From assembly GCA_018667995.1 (NCBI GenBank), contig JABIQT010000812.1:1-12646 (forward strand): 12,646 nt of DNA. The letters run 5' to 3'. How positions within the stretch are numbered: position 1 is the first letter of the stretch; each line of letters begins with the position of its first letter. This DNA is from Candidatus Latescibacterota bacterium. Lineage in GTDB: Bacteria > JAAXHH01 > JABIQT01. The notes beneath the pieces were generated by a model. It was not told where the DNA came from. It did no database searches and worked only from the letters and a program-made list of their open reading frames with translations. Positions 1-6,774 of this stretch are shown one piece after another. The position numbers and the translations under genes were made by a program.

Positions 1-120
1 GACGTGCCTCTGCTCCAGAAAGCCCTATAATGCCACCAGGTAGTCTGGTCTTTTACGAGATCTGTCCAATATATCAGTGAGATTCAGGTTTTTCAAGTGA
101 CATCATACACTGAAAGCACA

Positions 121-152
121 AAACCCACCAGTGTCTTGGCACCGGTGGGTTT
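121..152 (-). terminator. Hairpin terminator downstream of the ECF sigma gene
   Basis: Positions 121-133 and 140-152 form a 13-bp stem with a single A-C mismatch (130/143) and a 6-nt loop at 134-139. It lies about 30 nt beyond the stop of the minus-strand sigma gene. Read on the minus strand, the stem is followed by TTTTGTGCTTT, a short and interrupted T-rich tail, so it fits a Rho-independent terminator but is not a perfect one. The stem begins with AAA and ends with TTT, so it could also work in the plus direction. Confidence 0.6.
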
Positions 153-183
153 GAGGAGGAGGATCTGTCGTGGGTCTGGAAAC

Positions 184-723
184 TTAAGCCGCGCTGATTA
201 TACCTTGATTCAGAGCAAGAGATCGTAGCGCCCGTTTCAAGAGCCGACGCCCACGATGTAGTCGTGAGCGGACCGTGCCCACGGGACAGCTAAGCATCTG
301 TGATATCTGTTGATAGGACATATCTTCCATGAAATACAGGGAGGCGGCCATGCGGTATTCATCCGGCAGGCTCCGAATAGCATCCTGGACCTGGTCCACT
401 TCCATCTGGCCCATAACGCCTGTGCCCGATGGCTCTTTCTGTGGAATGCTATTGATGACGAAGTCCTGATCGTCTTCCAGGAGCGGTTCCCGTACCCGTT
501 TCCGTCGCCACTCCAAAAAATAGTTCGTTACTATTCTGAGAAACCACGCTCGGAAATTGGTGCCTTCCTGGAATGTGTGAAAGGATCGAAAGGCACGCAG
601 CGCGCTTTCCTGAACCACGTCAGAAGCGTCATCCCGATTGCCGCTCATGTTTAGTGCAACGCGAAAAGCCGTGTCGAGGATCGGGGTCAGTTGATTTTCG
701 AAGCGCTTGCGGGCGATTTCCAT
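184..723 (-). CDS. ECF-type RNA polymerase sigma factor (sigma-70 family)
   Basis: A 179-residue group 4 (extracytoplasmic function) sigma factor that would direct RNA polymerase to a dedicated promoter set. Region 2 covers about residues 10-75, with the core-binding signature DDASDVVQES at 31-40 and FRAWFLRIVTNYFLEWRR at 57-74. A linker rich in acidic and polar residues follows. Region 4 covers about 108-167, with the helix-turn-helix SYQQISQMLSCPVGTVRSRL at 136-155 followed by a basic helix. Length is normal for the family. The ATG at 723 is supported by GGGAGG on the minus strand (731-736) with a 7-nt spacer. The gene stands alone: neither side within the window holds a zinc-binding anti-sigma gene, so its regulator is not visible. 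Both conserved regions are intact and I see no sign of decay. Its target promoters cannot be deduced from this sequence. Confidence 0.93.
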   Translation of the reverse strand: MEIARKRFENQLTPILDTAFRVALNMSGNRDDASDVVQESALRAFRSFHTFQEGTNFRAWFLRIVTNYFLEWRRKRVREPLLEDDQDFVINSIPQKEPSGTGVMGQMEVDQVQDAIRSLPDEYRMAASLYFMEDMSYQQISQMLSCPVGTVRSRLHRGRRLLKRALRSLALNQGIISAA

Positions 724-1311
724 CTCGTTACCTCCCAGGTGAGTATCTTTGTTGTCTGTCGCGTCTTGCTACGAATCGGTTCTATTGTCATTCGCTCCGT
801 CGCTCTTGACTAACCATAGTACGAAAACCGTGCCAGCGTAATCGACCTTGGCTGGTTTCCACTTGAACATGTTGTAGACAAAGAGTTTATATTGATCGTT
901 CCGTTGTTTTCGGATCAGGATTGACTGTCACGAAGTGGCAAAATATTGACAGACTGGCGATATGTGGACTCGTTGTTGCAGCTCATGCCGAAGTCTTGTT
1001 GTTGAAGCCTTAAGCCATAGCAACTTACATTTCAGCCGTTTATGAGGTTCGTGCATGGGTAAATCTGAAAACACACGAATCAATGTGCGCAGGTTAACCA
1101 CGTATATACAAGTATTTATGATTGGAATGTCAAAATATCGACACATTGTCATATTGCCGATGTCATTCGAGCGTGCGTGGAGGTATGCGTGGGCTGGGTC
1201 TTTATAGCGTGCTGGGTAAGAATCCTGAAGACCACCGGAAGAGTGTGTTATGCCAGATTTGTTATCCAATACTGAACGGTTGATCGCGGCCGGAAGCGAC
1301 TGCGAGAGCGG
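724..1311. other. 588-nt intergenic stretch without a convincing gene
   Basis: The region lies between the sigma factor start and the ankyrin-like fragment and would contain the sigma gene promoter on the minus strand. I could not identify a consensus -35/-10 pair. A 113-codon minus-strand frame (928-1269) has no recognisable motif and a random-looking composition. A 25-codon plus-strand frame starting with ATG at 1250 has an upstream GGAAGAG and might be the displaced beginning of the fragment at 1312. It ends at a TAA in a different frame and I do not recognise its sequence. Confidence 0.5.
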
Positions 1312-1575
1312 GTGGTTGGTGTGGTAAAGAATACATTCGACGAACTGAATCCTACACAGGATGAAGATTCTGTGAATACCGTCAGTCTATGCCATGCCGC
1401 ACAGGTGGGATGCGTAGATCGTGTGCGTCAGATTCTTACCGTCCGGCCGGAATTGGTCTTTGAGCGTCATCCGTGCTATGACTGGGAGCGCCAGGGATAT
1501 CGAGAGATATCGGCACTTTTGAAATGGGAAGTGCCCATACTTTTCGCTTTACATTTCTCCCCCATGATCCTATGA
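1312..1575 (+). pseudogene. Ankyrin-repeat-like fragment, probably a remnant
   Basis: An 87-codon frame beginning with GTG. Residues 26-49 (HAAQVGCVDRVRQILTVRPE within it) match the helical part of a bacterial ankyrin repeat, in which a small-residue and glycine helix is followed by a V..IL helix and a xPELV turn. Residues 61-70 (QGYREISALL) resemble the second half of the next repeat. The hallmark TPLH segment between them is missing, as if about ten residues had been deleted. The last 17 residues are hydrophobic and look like out-of-frame sequence. There is no clear ribosome-binding site at the GTG. A complete ankyrin protein normally has several repeats, so I read this as a decayed copy. 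A genuine short protein cannot be excluded. It has no evident link to the phosphonate genes downstream. Confidence 0.35.
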
Positions 1576-1686
1576 ATAGTTCTTTCCAATCCTCATGTAT
1601 CAAAAAGCGTCACAGAGGCACAGCCAATTATGAGCTGTTGCCTGTGCACCAATGACAGAGATGGTTGTACAAACCCACTAATAGAT

Positions 1687-1713
1687 CCGGTGGCTATGCG
1701 CCGAAACCGCCGG
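1687..1713 (+). other. GC-rich hairpin upstream of phnW
   Basis: CCGGTGG (1687-1693) can pair with CCGCCGG (1707-1713) through seven pairs including one G-U, with a 13-nt loop. It ends 23 nt before the preferred phnW start at 1737, so it would be in the 5' leader if transcription begins upstream. No T-tract follows, so it is not a terminator. It could affect translation or be chance in GC-rich DNA. Confidence 0.2.
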
Positions 1714-1736
1714 TGTAAGTCAGGATGAGCCGAACT

Positions 1737-2843
1737 ATGGAAGATGAAAACCCGTACTTGCTTCTGACGCCAGGGCCGCTTTCCACGACTCCGACGGTGA
1801 AATCGGTCATGATGCGGGACTGGTGTACCTGGGATGAGGACTACAACGGTCTGGTTCAAGATGTTCGCAGGAGATTGACCTCACTGGCAACCAGTGAAGC
1901 TGGTTATACCTCTGTATTGATGCAGGGCAGTGGAACGTTCTGTGTGGAATCCGTGATCGGTACGACGCTTCCGAGGGACGGAAAGCTGCTGGTCCTCGCC
2001 AATGGAGCATATGGGCTGCGCATTGCAGAGATAGCGCGACGCCTTGGTATCGCATACGAACTGGTGGATAGCGGAGAACTGAATCAACCGGATATAGCTG
2101 CCTTGGACGAGACACTCTCGAAGGATTCCCATATCACGCATGTGGCTGCGGTGCACTGCGAGACGACCACGGGAATGCTGAATCCAGTAGCAGAGATCGG
2201 CAGGATGGTCAAGGGGCATTCTCGATGTTTCATTCTGGATGCCATGAGTAGTTTCGGCGGCATACCCATGGACGTCGCCGATCTGGGTGCAGACTTCCTG
2301 ATCAGTAGCGCCAACAAGTGTATTCAGGGCGTACCGGGCTTCGGATTTGTCGTCGCGCTCCGGTCGGTACTCGAGGACTGCTCGGGACAAGCCCGATCTC
2401 TGAGCCTCGATCTCTATGATCAATGGCATGAAATGGAGCATAAAGGCGGAAAATGGCGGTTCACCTCTCCCACCCACACGGTCAGGGCATTTGAACGGGC
2501 CCTCCATGAACTGGATTTGGAAGGGGGCGTGCCGGCCCGATATGCGAGGTATGCTGAGAATCATCAGCTTCTGGTGGACGGCATGGCGGGGCTGGGCTTC
2601 AAGTGTCTGCTGCCAGAAGCTTTTCAGTCCCCCATCATCACGTCGTTCGTAAATCCAGACAGCCCTGACTATGAATTCAGATCGTTTTATGACGCACTCA
2701 AAACTCGTGGATTCGTCATCTATCCGGGAAAAGTCACGGTCGCCGATACCTTTCGTATCGGGAACATCGGTCACGTTCAACCCGAAAACATCCGCGAACT
2801 CATTCGAGCTGTCGAGACATCAATGACGTGGCGCCCTCGATAG
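1737..2843 (+). CDS. phnW: 2-aminoethylphosphonate-pyruvate transaminase
   Basis: A PLP-dependent class V (fold type I) aminotransferase that interconverts 2-aminoethylphosphonate plus pyruvate with phosphonoacetaldehyde plus alanine (EC 2.6.1.37) in the cytoplasm. From the ATG at 1737 it has 368 residues, the usual family length. Visible signatures are [10 protein letters not shown] near the N-terminus, [10 protein letters not shown] at 27-36, the PLP aspartate D168 in LDAMSSFGG, the Schiff-base lysine K194 in [13 protein letters not shown], and the substrate-binding arginine R340 in DTFRIGNIG. With this start, Lys and Arg take the numbers I recall for the Salmonella enzyme (K194, R340), which favours 1737 over the in-frame ATG at 1725. 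AGGA at 1722-1725 can serve as ribosome-binding site for 1737 (11-nt spacer), whereas 1725 has nothing suitable. The short-chain dehydrogenase follows 31 nt later, probably in the same operon. No phnX, phnA or phnY is nearby, so degradation versus synthesis is undecided. A related specificity within the family is possible. Confidence 0.9.
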   Translation: MEDENPYLLLTPGPLSTTPTVKSVMMRDWCTWDEDYNGLVQDVRRRLTSLATSEAGYTSVLMQGSGTFCVESVIGTTLPRDGKLLVLANGAYGLRIAEIARRLGIAYELVDSGELNQPDIAALDETLSKDSHITHVAAVHCETTTGMLNPVAEIGRMVKGHSRCFILDAMSSFGGIPMDVADLGADFLISSANKCIQGVPGFGFVVALRSVLEDCSGQARSLSLDLYDQWHEMEHKGGKWRFTSPTHTVRAFERALHELDLEGGVPARYARYAENHQLLVDGMAGLGFKCLLPEAFQSPIITSFVNPDSPDYEFRSFYDALKTRGFVIYPGKVTVADTFRIGNIGHVQPENIRELIRAVETSMTWRPR

Positions 2844-2853
2844 TCCATCGAGG
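2835..2853 (+). other. Perfect intercistronic hairpin across the phnW stop codon
   Basis: CCTCGAT (2835-2841) and ATCGAGG (2847-2853) form a perfect 7-bp stem with a 5-nt loop. The stem and loop include the phnW stop codon (2841-2843), and the hairpin ends 11 nt before the ribosome-binding site of the next gene. No U-tract follows, so full termination is unlikely. Plausible roles are setting relative expression of the two genes or stabilising the upstream mRNA. The role is inference. Confidence 0.4.
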
Positions 2854-2874
2854 AGATTCATCAAAGAGGATCAG

Positions 2875-3648
2875 ATGAGCGATCATCGAAGCGTGTGTAT
2901 TGTAACGGGGGGCGGCGCCGGCATAGGGCGGGCATGCGTCCGCCGATTCGCAGATGAAGGATACGGCGTGCTGTTCGGAGATGTTTCCGAGGCGGACGGC
3001 GCAGCGACTTTGACGGAAACCATGTCTGTCGACCGCGAAGTGATGTTTCGAGCAGGAGATGTTTCTCGCGATGAAACGTGCCGGGAATGGGCGGATGTGG
3101 CGCAGAAGCGTTGGGGACGCATTGATACCCTCGTGGCCAATGCCGGCGCCCGGGTCTATGGCAGTATTCTGGATGCGACCGATGCTGATTGGGAACGCAT
3201 TCTTGCCGTCAATCTCAAGGGTGTGGCCCAATCGTGCAAAGCCGTTCTGCCGACCATGATCGCGCAGGGCAGCGGATCCATTGTTATTATCTCATCGGCG
3301 AATGCGCTGATTGGCCGCGAGGAAATGCCGCTCTACGATGCCACTAAGGCGGCTGTCTTGTCCCTGGTTCGCAGTCTCGCAGTCGCGCACGGAAAAGACG
3401 GTATTCGCGTGAATGCGGTATGTCCTGGATTTACAGTCACGGACTTCCACGAACGTCGGGCCACGGCCGATGGGGTTTCGCCCGAGCAACTTCGCGAGCA
3501 AACGAAGGGATATGCCCTGCTGGGACGACCGGCTGAGCCAGTGGAAGTGGCCTCTGCCGTGTATTTTCTGTCAAGCGCCGAAGCGAGCATGATTACTGGT
3601 CAATCGCTCATGGTTGATGGTGGTTTTTCGGCCACAGGCGCCCGGTAA
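2875..3648 (+). CDS. NAD(P)-dependent short-chain dehydrogenase/reductase (classical SDR)
   Basis: A 257-residue classical SDR with a Rossmann fold. The cofactor motif TGGGAGIG is at 11-18, and an aspartate (D36) ends the second beta strand, which in this family usually means NAD(H) rather than NADP(H). The structural NAGA motif is at 89-92 and N113 lies in VNLKG. The catalytic serine S141 is followed by Y154 and K158 with canonical spacing (S-x12-Y-x3-K). The C-terminal MVDGGF is typical. The ATG at 2875 follows AGAGGA (2865-2870) with a 4-nt spacer. The gene lies 31 nt after phnW on the same strand, so co-transcription is likely. The sequence does not reveal the substrate. Given the neighbour, an aldehyde or alcohol in phosphonate metabolism, such as phosphonoacetaldehyde/2-hydroxyethylphosphonate, is a testable guess. 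A sugar or fatty-acyl substrate is equally compatible with the family. Confidence 0.92.
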   Translation: MSDHRSVCIVTGGGAGIGRACVRRFADEGYGVLFGDVSEADGAATLTETMSVDREVMFRAGDVSRDETCREWADVAQKRWGRIDTLVANAGARVYGSILDATDADWERILAVNLKGVAQSCKAVLPTMIAQGSGSIVIISSANALIGREEMPLYDATKAAVLSLVRSLAVAHGKDGIRVNAVCPGFTVTDFHERRATADGVSPEQLREQTKGYALLGRPAEPVEVASAVYFLSSAEASMITGQSLMVDGGFSATGAR

Positions 3649-3819
3649 CCGGACTCTCACATTGGTTAAAGACGTCCATGGGCGCGGCACTGATGGCGGA
3701 TCATGGGTTGCCCGCTCAGCTCTCCGTCTGATTGCTAAGTATGTACCGATGGATAGTTACTAAGGGCTGCATACGAATCTAATCTTGTATAGAATGAGCT
3801 TCAGGGGTTTTACGTTCCA

Positions 3820-5067
3820 ATGACCACAAAGCGTGCACATGCAAAATACGGGGCCGATGCTGTCGATGGTACTTCAGCATCGCTGCCGTCTCCTTTTCCC
3901 CGGACCATGGGACCCAACTGCACAACCTACCTCCAGGAGGTGGTCGATTCGGGGTTGACGAGCGACATGGTCGGTCGGTTCGAGTATGCATTTGCGGAGG
4001 CAATGGGAGTGCGCCACTGCATCGCGACCCCTGGTTGCACACCGGCTCTGGCCATACTGGCAGCCGCCTTCGATTTCGATCCCGGTGACGAGATCATAGT
4101 AAGTGCTATAACCGATTATGGGACCATGCAGGGCCTGTTGAGCGAACACTACATTCCGGCGTTTGCCGACACGATTCCGGGTTCGGTGAATGTCAGTGCG
4201 GACACCATCGCGCCCTGCATCACGGATCGAACGCGCGCCATCCTGGTTGTTCATCTCACGGGAATCGTCTGCGATATGGATCCGATTCTGCGATTGGCAG
4301 ATCAGCATAATCTGGTCGTCTACGAAGATGCCTGTCAGGCCGTCTTCAGCGAATACAAGGGACGATATGCGGGTTCTATGGGCGTCGCCGGTGGATTCTC
4401 ATTCGATTCCGAGAAGACCATGGGGTCCGACGTGGGGGGCTGCGTGGTCACGGATGACGATGAACTTGCGGACCGGCTGCGGTTTGTGGGGCAGAGCCGT
4501 GGAGGCGAAATGAGGCCTCATTTCGGACGGGAACACACCGTTTTGGGATACGCCCATAGGATGACCCAGTCCACGGCCGCGATTTCACTGGCCCAACTCG
4601 AAATTCTACGCCCCCAGGTGGCGCAGCGTGATCGGATGATCCGCGAGATCACCCGTTTATTGTCGGAAATACCAGGCATAACTCCTTTACCGATTCCGGA
4701 CTACCAAGACGTATATTCCTGTTGGATGGCCGGATTCAGTTTGGATGCCTCCGCCTTTCGCTGTGACGCTGAGTCTTTCAGCGATCAGTTGTCCAGGAAA
4801 GGTGTGCCGGGCATTGGCATCGGGAAATACTACCTCATGCCTGAGGGGTTGACCTTTCTGCAGGAGCAGGCAGAACGGGAGATCTACCCGTTTTCGACAC
4901 CTCCAGCATCTCGATGCCATCGCTACGACGCCACCACGTGTCCCACGGCGCATGCTTTTCTCGAGAGCTTCATTCGATGGACCTCGTTCTGCGAGAAGTA
5001 TGAACCTGGGCATTGTGAGCTCGTTGCTGATATAGTCAGAAACGTCGCCGATGCTAATCGTGTATAG
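3820..5067 (+). CDS. DegT/DnrJ/EryC1/StrS-family PLP aminotransferase
   Basis: A 415-residue fold type I PLP enzyme of the family that usually transfers an amino group to keto-sugars for glycan, lipopolysaccharide or antibiotic synthesis. Recognisable parts are the N-terminal VDSGLTSDMVGRFEYAFAEA (42-61), GDEIIVSAIT at 89-98, DRTRAILVVHLTG at 136-148, the PLP aspartate D170 in VYEDACQA, and the Schiff-base lysine K199 in SFDSEKTMGSDVGG. The usual SGTAAL phosphate-binding motif appears as TPGCTPAL, and the C-terminal CPTAHAFLES matches the family's CPNAE-like block. Length is normal and no catalytic residue is missing. AGGGG (3803-3807) lies 12 nt before the ATG, a rather long spacer. A 171-nt gap separates it from the dehydrogenase, so it may have its own promoter: TATAGA at 3788-3793 resembles a -10 box but lacks a convincing -35. 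The substrate is unknown. I see no sugar nucleotide genes nearby. Confidence 0.9.
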   Translation: MTTKRAHAKYGADAVDGTSASLPSPFPRTMGPNCTTYLQEVVDSGLTSDMVGRFEYAFAEAMGVRHCIATPGCTPALAILAAAFDFDPGDEIIVSAITDYGTMQGLLSEHYIPAFADTIPGSVNVSADTIAPCITDRTRAILVVHLTGIVCDMDPILRLADQHNLVVYEDACQAVFSEYKGRYAGSMGVAGGFSFDSEKTMGSDVGGCVVTDDDELADRLRFVGQSRGGEMRPHFGREHTVLGYAHRMTQSTAAISLAQLEILRPQVAQRDRMIREITRLLSEIPGITPLPIPDYQDVYSCWMAGFSLDASAFRCDAESFSDQLSRKGVPGIGIGKYYLMPEGLTFLQEQAEREIYPFSTPPASRCHRYDATTCPTAHAFLESFIRWTSFCEKYEPGHCELVADIVRNVADANRV

Positions 5068-5102
5068 CGCCTAGTAGCAGTCCTGTCGAGGTGGTCTGGT
5101 AT

Positions 5103-5117
5103 GCGGCCAAATGCCGC
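5103..5117 (+). terminator. Possible weak terminator hairpin after the DegT-family gene
   Basis: GCGGC (5103-5107) pairs with GCCGC (5113-5117) around a 5-nt loop, 36 nt after the aminotransferase stop, followed by CTCTTT. The stem is short and the T-run poor, so this is only a candidate. Confidence 0.25.
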
Positions 5118-5131
5118 CTCTTTCGGGTCGT

Positions 5132-5626
5132 TTACCTTCGTGACACGCTGGTGACGCCGAGCGCTGTGTTTTCCACAGCGGCAACCATGTGGTCACGTCA
5201 AAGCTGTGCGAACGCCATCGCCATCTGAATACTGCGGTGTCCCATGAATTCCTGGACAGTCCGGATATCAATACTGGCTATCACCAGGTGACTGGCAAAC
5301 GAGTTCCTCAGACAGTGACACCGCAACGCCTCCACACCCGCAGATTGCATCAGGGCCCTCCGAATCTTACTGAACTCCGGCGGAGTTTGCCAACTTCCGT
5401 ACCAGAACCCCCATTCACAACCGGGAATCCTGGAATACTCAGGTAGCATATCCTGACAGGCACTGTTCAGTGGTATGGTTCTGCTGGCACCAGCCTTGGT
5501 CTCCCAGTCATCTCTGTGACGAACCGTCATGAAATCGCGATCTCTGTCTGCCCGAAGAATGTGTGTGGGCTTTCTCACATTCTTTCTATGGGTCGGGATG
5601 GCGGCGTCAGATATCCGGTTCTGTAG
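5132..5626 (-). pseudogene. Decayed tyrosine recombinase / phage-type integrase, C-terminal part
   Basis: On the minus strand the open frame from a GTG at 5578 to a TGA at 5200-5198 encodes 126 residues of a XerC/D-like catalytic domain. KAGASRTIPLNS (29-40) is the beta-hairpin region, with a likely catalytic Lys at K29 or K28. HCLRNSFASH (88-97) supplies the His and second Arg of HxLR, and MGHRSIQMAM (112-121) the GH histidine H114. Nine residues later, where the nucleophilic Tyr should be, there is F123 in AFAQL. The TGA then interrupts, but the same frame continues as RDHMVAAVEN to a TAA at 5132, which matches the usual YAHLSPEHLRAAVE-type tail. The frame is also open upstream only to a stop at 5627-5629, so the N-terminal core-binding domain and the first catalytic Arg are absent. 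Three independent lesions make it non-functional. No active mobile element or att duplication was recognised next to it. Confidence 0.85.
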
Positions 5627-6217
5627 TCAGTCATTGGGACAACCTTAGTCTGTGTGACCACTTCAGCTGTCGAGGTGATGATATTGGATCAATCCACAGG
5701 GACAACAGGAGTGGCCCGCTTTTGATTTCTCCGTGACTTGAGATCGGGAACGAACTTGAGTAAGACCATGAAGGCTTGGTGGTCAATGCCGCGTTCCAAT
5801 GAACTCCTAATCCTGAAGGCTCAATCCACTTCCGGCGTGCAACCGTGCAGACAGGGCAGGCGGAATCAGTCGTCAATCTCTTTCCTATCGTCGCGCGGTT
5901 GTTGTGGCTCTGAGCCGACTCTTTCGTTCTTCCCAAGCGAGATGTTCAGCGAACGGCGGAAGGCTATAGTCACCTTCCAAGTTCGAGACGGCCAGGTTCA
6001 GTTTCAACGTGAGCGCTCAATAAGGATTAGGAATTGTAGTTTGATTCACAGAACGTTTTCTGGACCGTTTGCGCAGAAATGGGCTTGACAGTTTTCGGCC
6101 CTATACCTAACAGGCTATAGTACCTAATCGACATCAAGATCTAATAATCCCTACAGCTCGATTGGATAAGCGCCTTTCATCTCAATTCCAACCAGTCCCA
6201 GAAACGCAAGCGGTGAT
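5627..6217. other. Gene-free stretch upstream of the integrase relic
   Basis: No intact gene is supported on either strand. Minus-strand frames of up to about 100 codons here (for example 5631-5936) are rich in Ser, Pro and Trp and lack motifs. The region could contain the scrambled N-terminal half of the integrase, but I cannot align it by eye. Near 6100-6127 there is a short duplication of TACCTAA and an imperfect inverted repeat CTATA/TATAG, neither of which I can assign a role. Confidence 0.4.
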
Positions 6218-6562
6218 TGAGAAGGGAGCAGGACGTGCCCTCGCAAGAAGGAGTATCAACAGCGATGGGCTATGAGGGCCCGCCGGAGTGCCATTCTTGG
6301 GTTCGGATAGTGACGGTGTCCTGGACCGGGTCGTGGACTTCCACCCTCTGGGCTACGACCGGCGTACAGAATTACGCTACTAGACCCTCATACCATCATT
6401 GGTCGATACGTTCAGATGGTTATGATGGTCATTAGGGCTCAATATGACAGCGAGTTGGTGGCAATAGTTCACGACGATGGACCATACGGTTCACTTGATA
6501 TTGCGATGCAGCATTGCTATGTACCGCATCAGCAAGACACACAGAAATGTCATTGTTACTGA
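6218..6562 (+). pseudogene. Unidentified frameshifted coding relic
   Basis: Three protein-like segments follow one another in two plus-strand frames. From about 6239 one frame gives PRKKEYQQRWAMRARRSAIL and ends at TAG-TGA (6308-6313). A second frame (6300 onward) gives DGVLDRVVDFHPLGYDRRTE and stops at about 6383. The first frame then resumes with DPHTIIGRYVQMVMMVIRAQ and AIVHDDGPYGSLDIAMQHC before a TGA around 6560. The basic first segment resembles the start of some small phage HNH-type proteins, but no HNH motif is visible. A GTG at 6235 preceded by AGGGAGCAGGA could have been the start if one base were lost after it. Composition suggests former coding, not proof of it. I do not recognise the family. 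Confidence 0.25.
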
Positions 6563-6774
6563 AAGCCAAGCAGATTCCCCCGTCCTCATCACCCGGAGAC
6601 GCTTGGCACTGCAGAGCGACATGGGGTGCCGCCTACCGATTCCCCTGATAGAAATCATGTCGCAGTGTAGGCAGGGATGGCTTCCGCGCTCTACAGGGCC
6701 ATCTCTGCAAACACATGCCGGGAATTCCGAAACGATGACAGAGTCCGATACTGGACCAAACAGTGGGAGAGAAG

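Noticed and set aside
928-1269. 113-codon minus-strand frame in the left intergenic region
   Set aside because: No recognisable motif, no convincing ribosome-binding site, and a composition like translated non-coding DNA.
1881-2780. 299-codon minus-strand frame opposite phnW
   Set aside because: It lies entirely inside phnW, which has all catalytic motifs. The antisense translation has no recognisable domain and an unnatural composition.
5640-5830. Minus-strand frame around here (containing AFMVLLKFVPDLKSRR) as the missing N-terminal half of the integrase
   Set aside because: The resemblance is too weak by eye and the frame is interrupted by stops. A frameshift-aware search would be needed.
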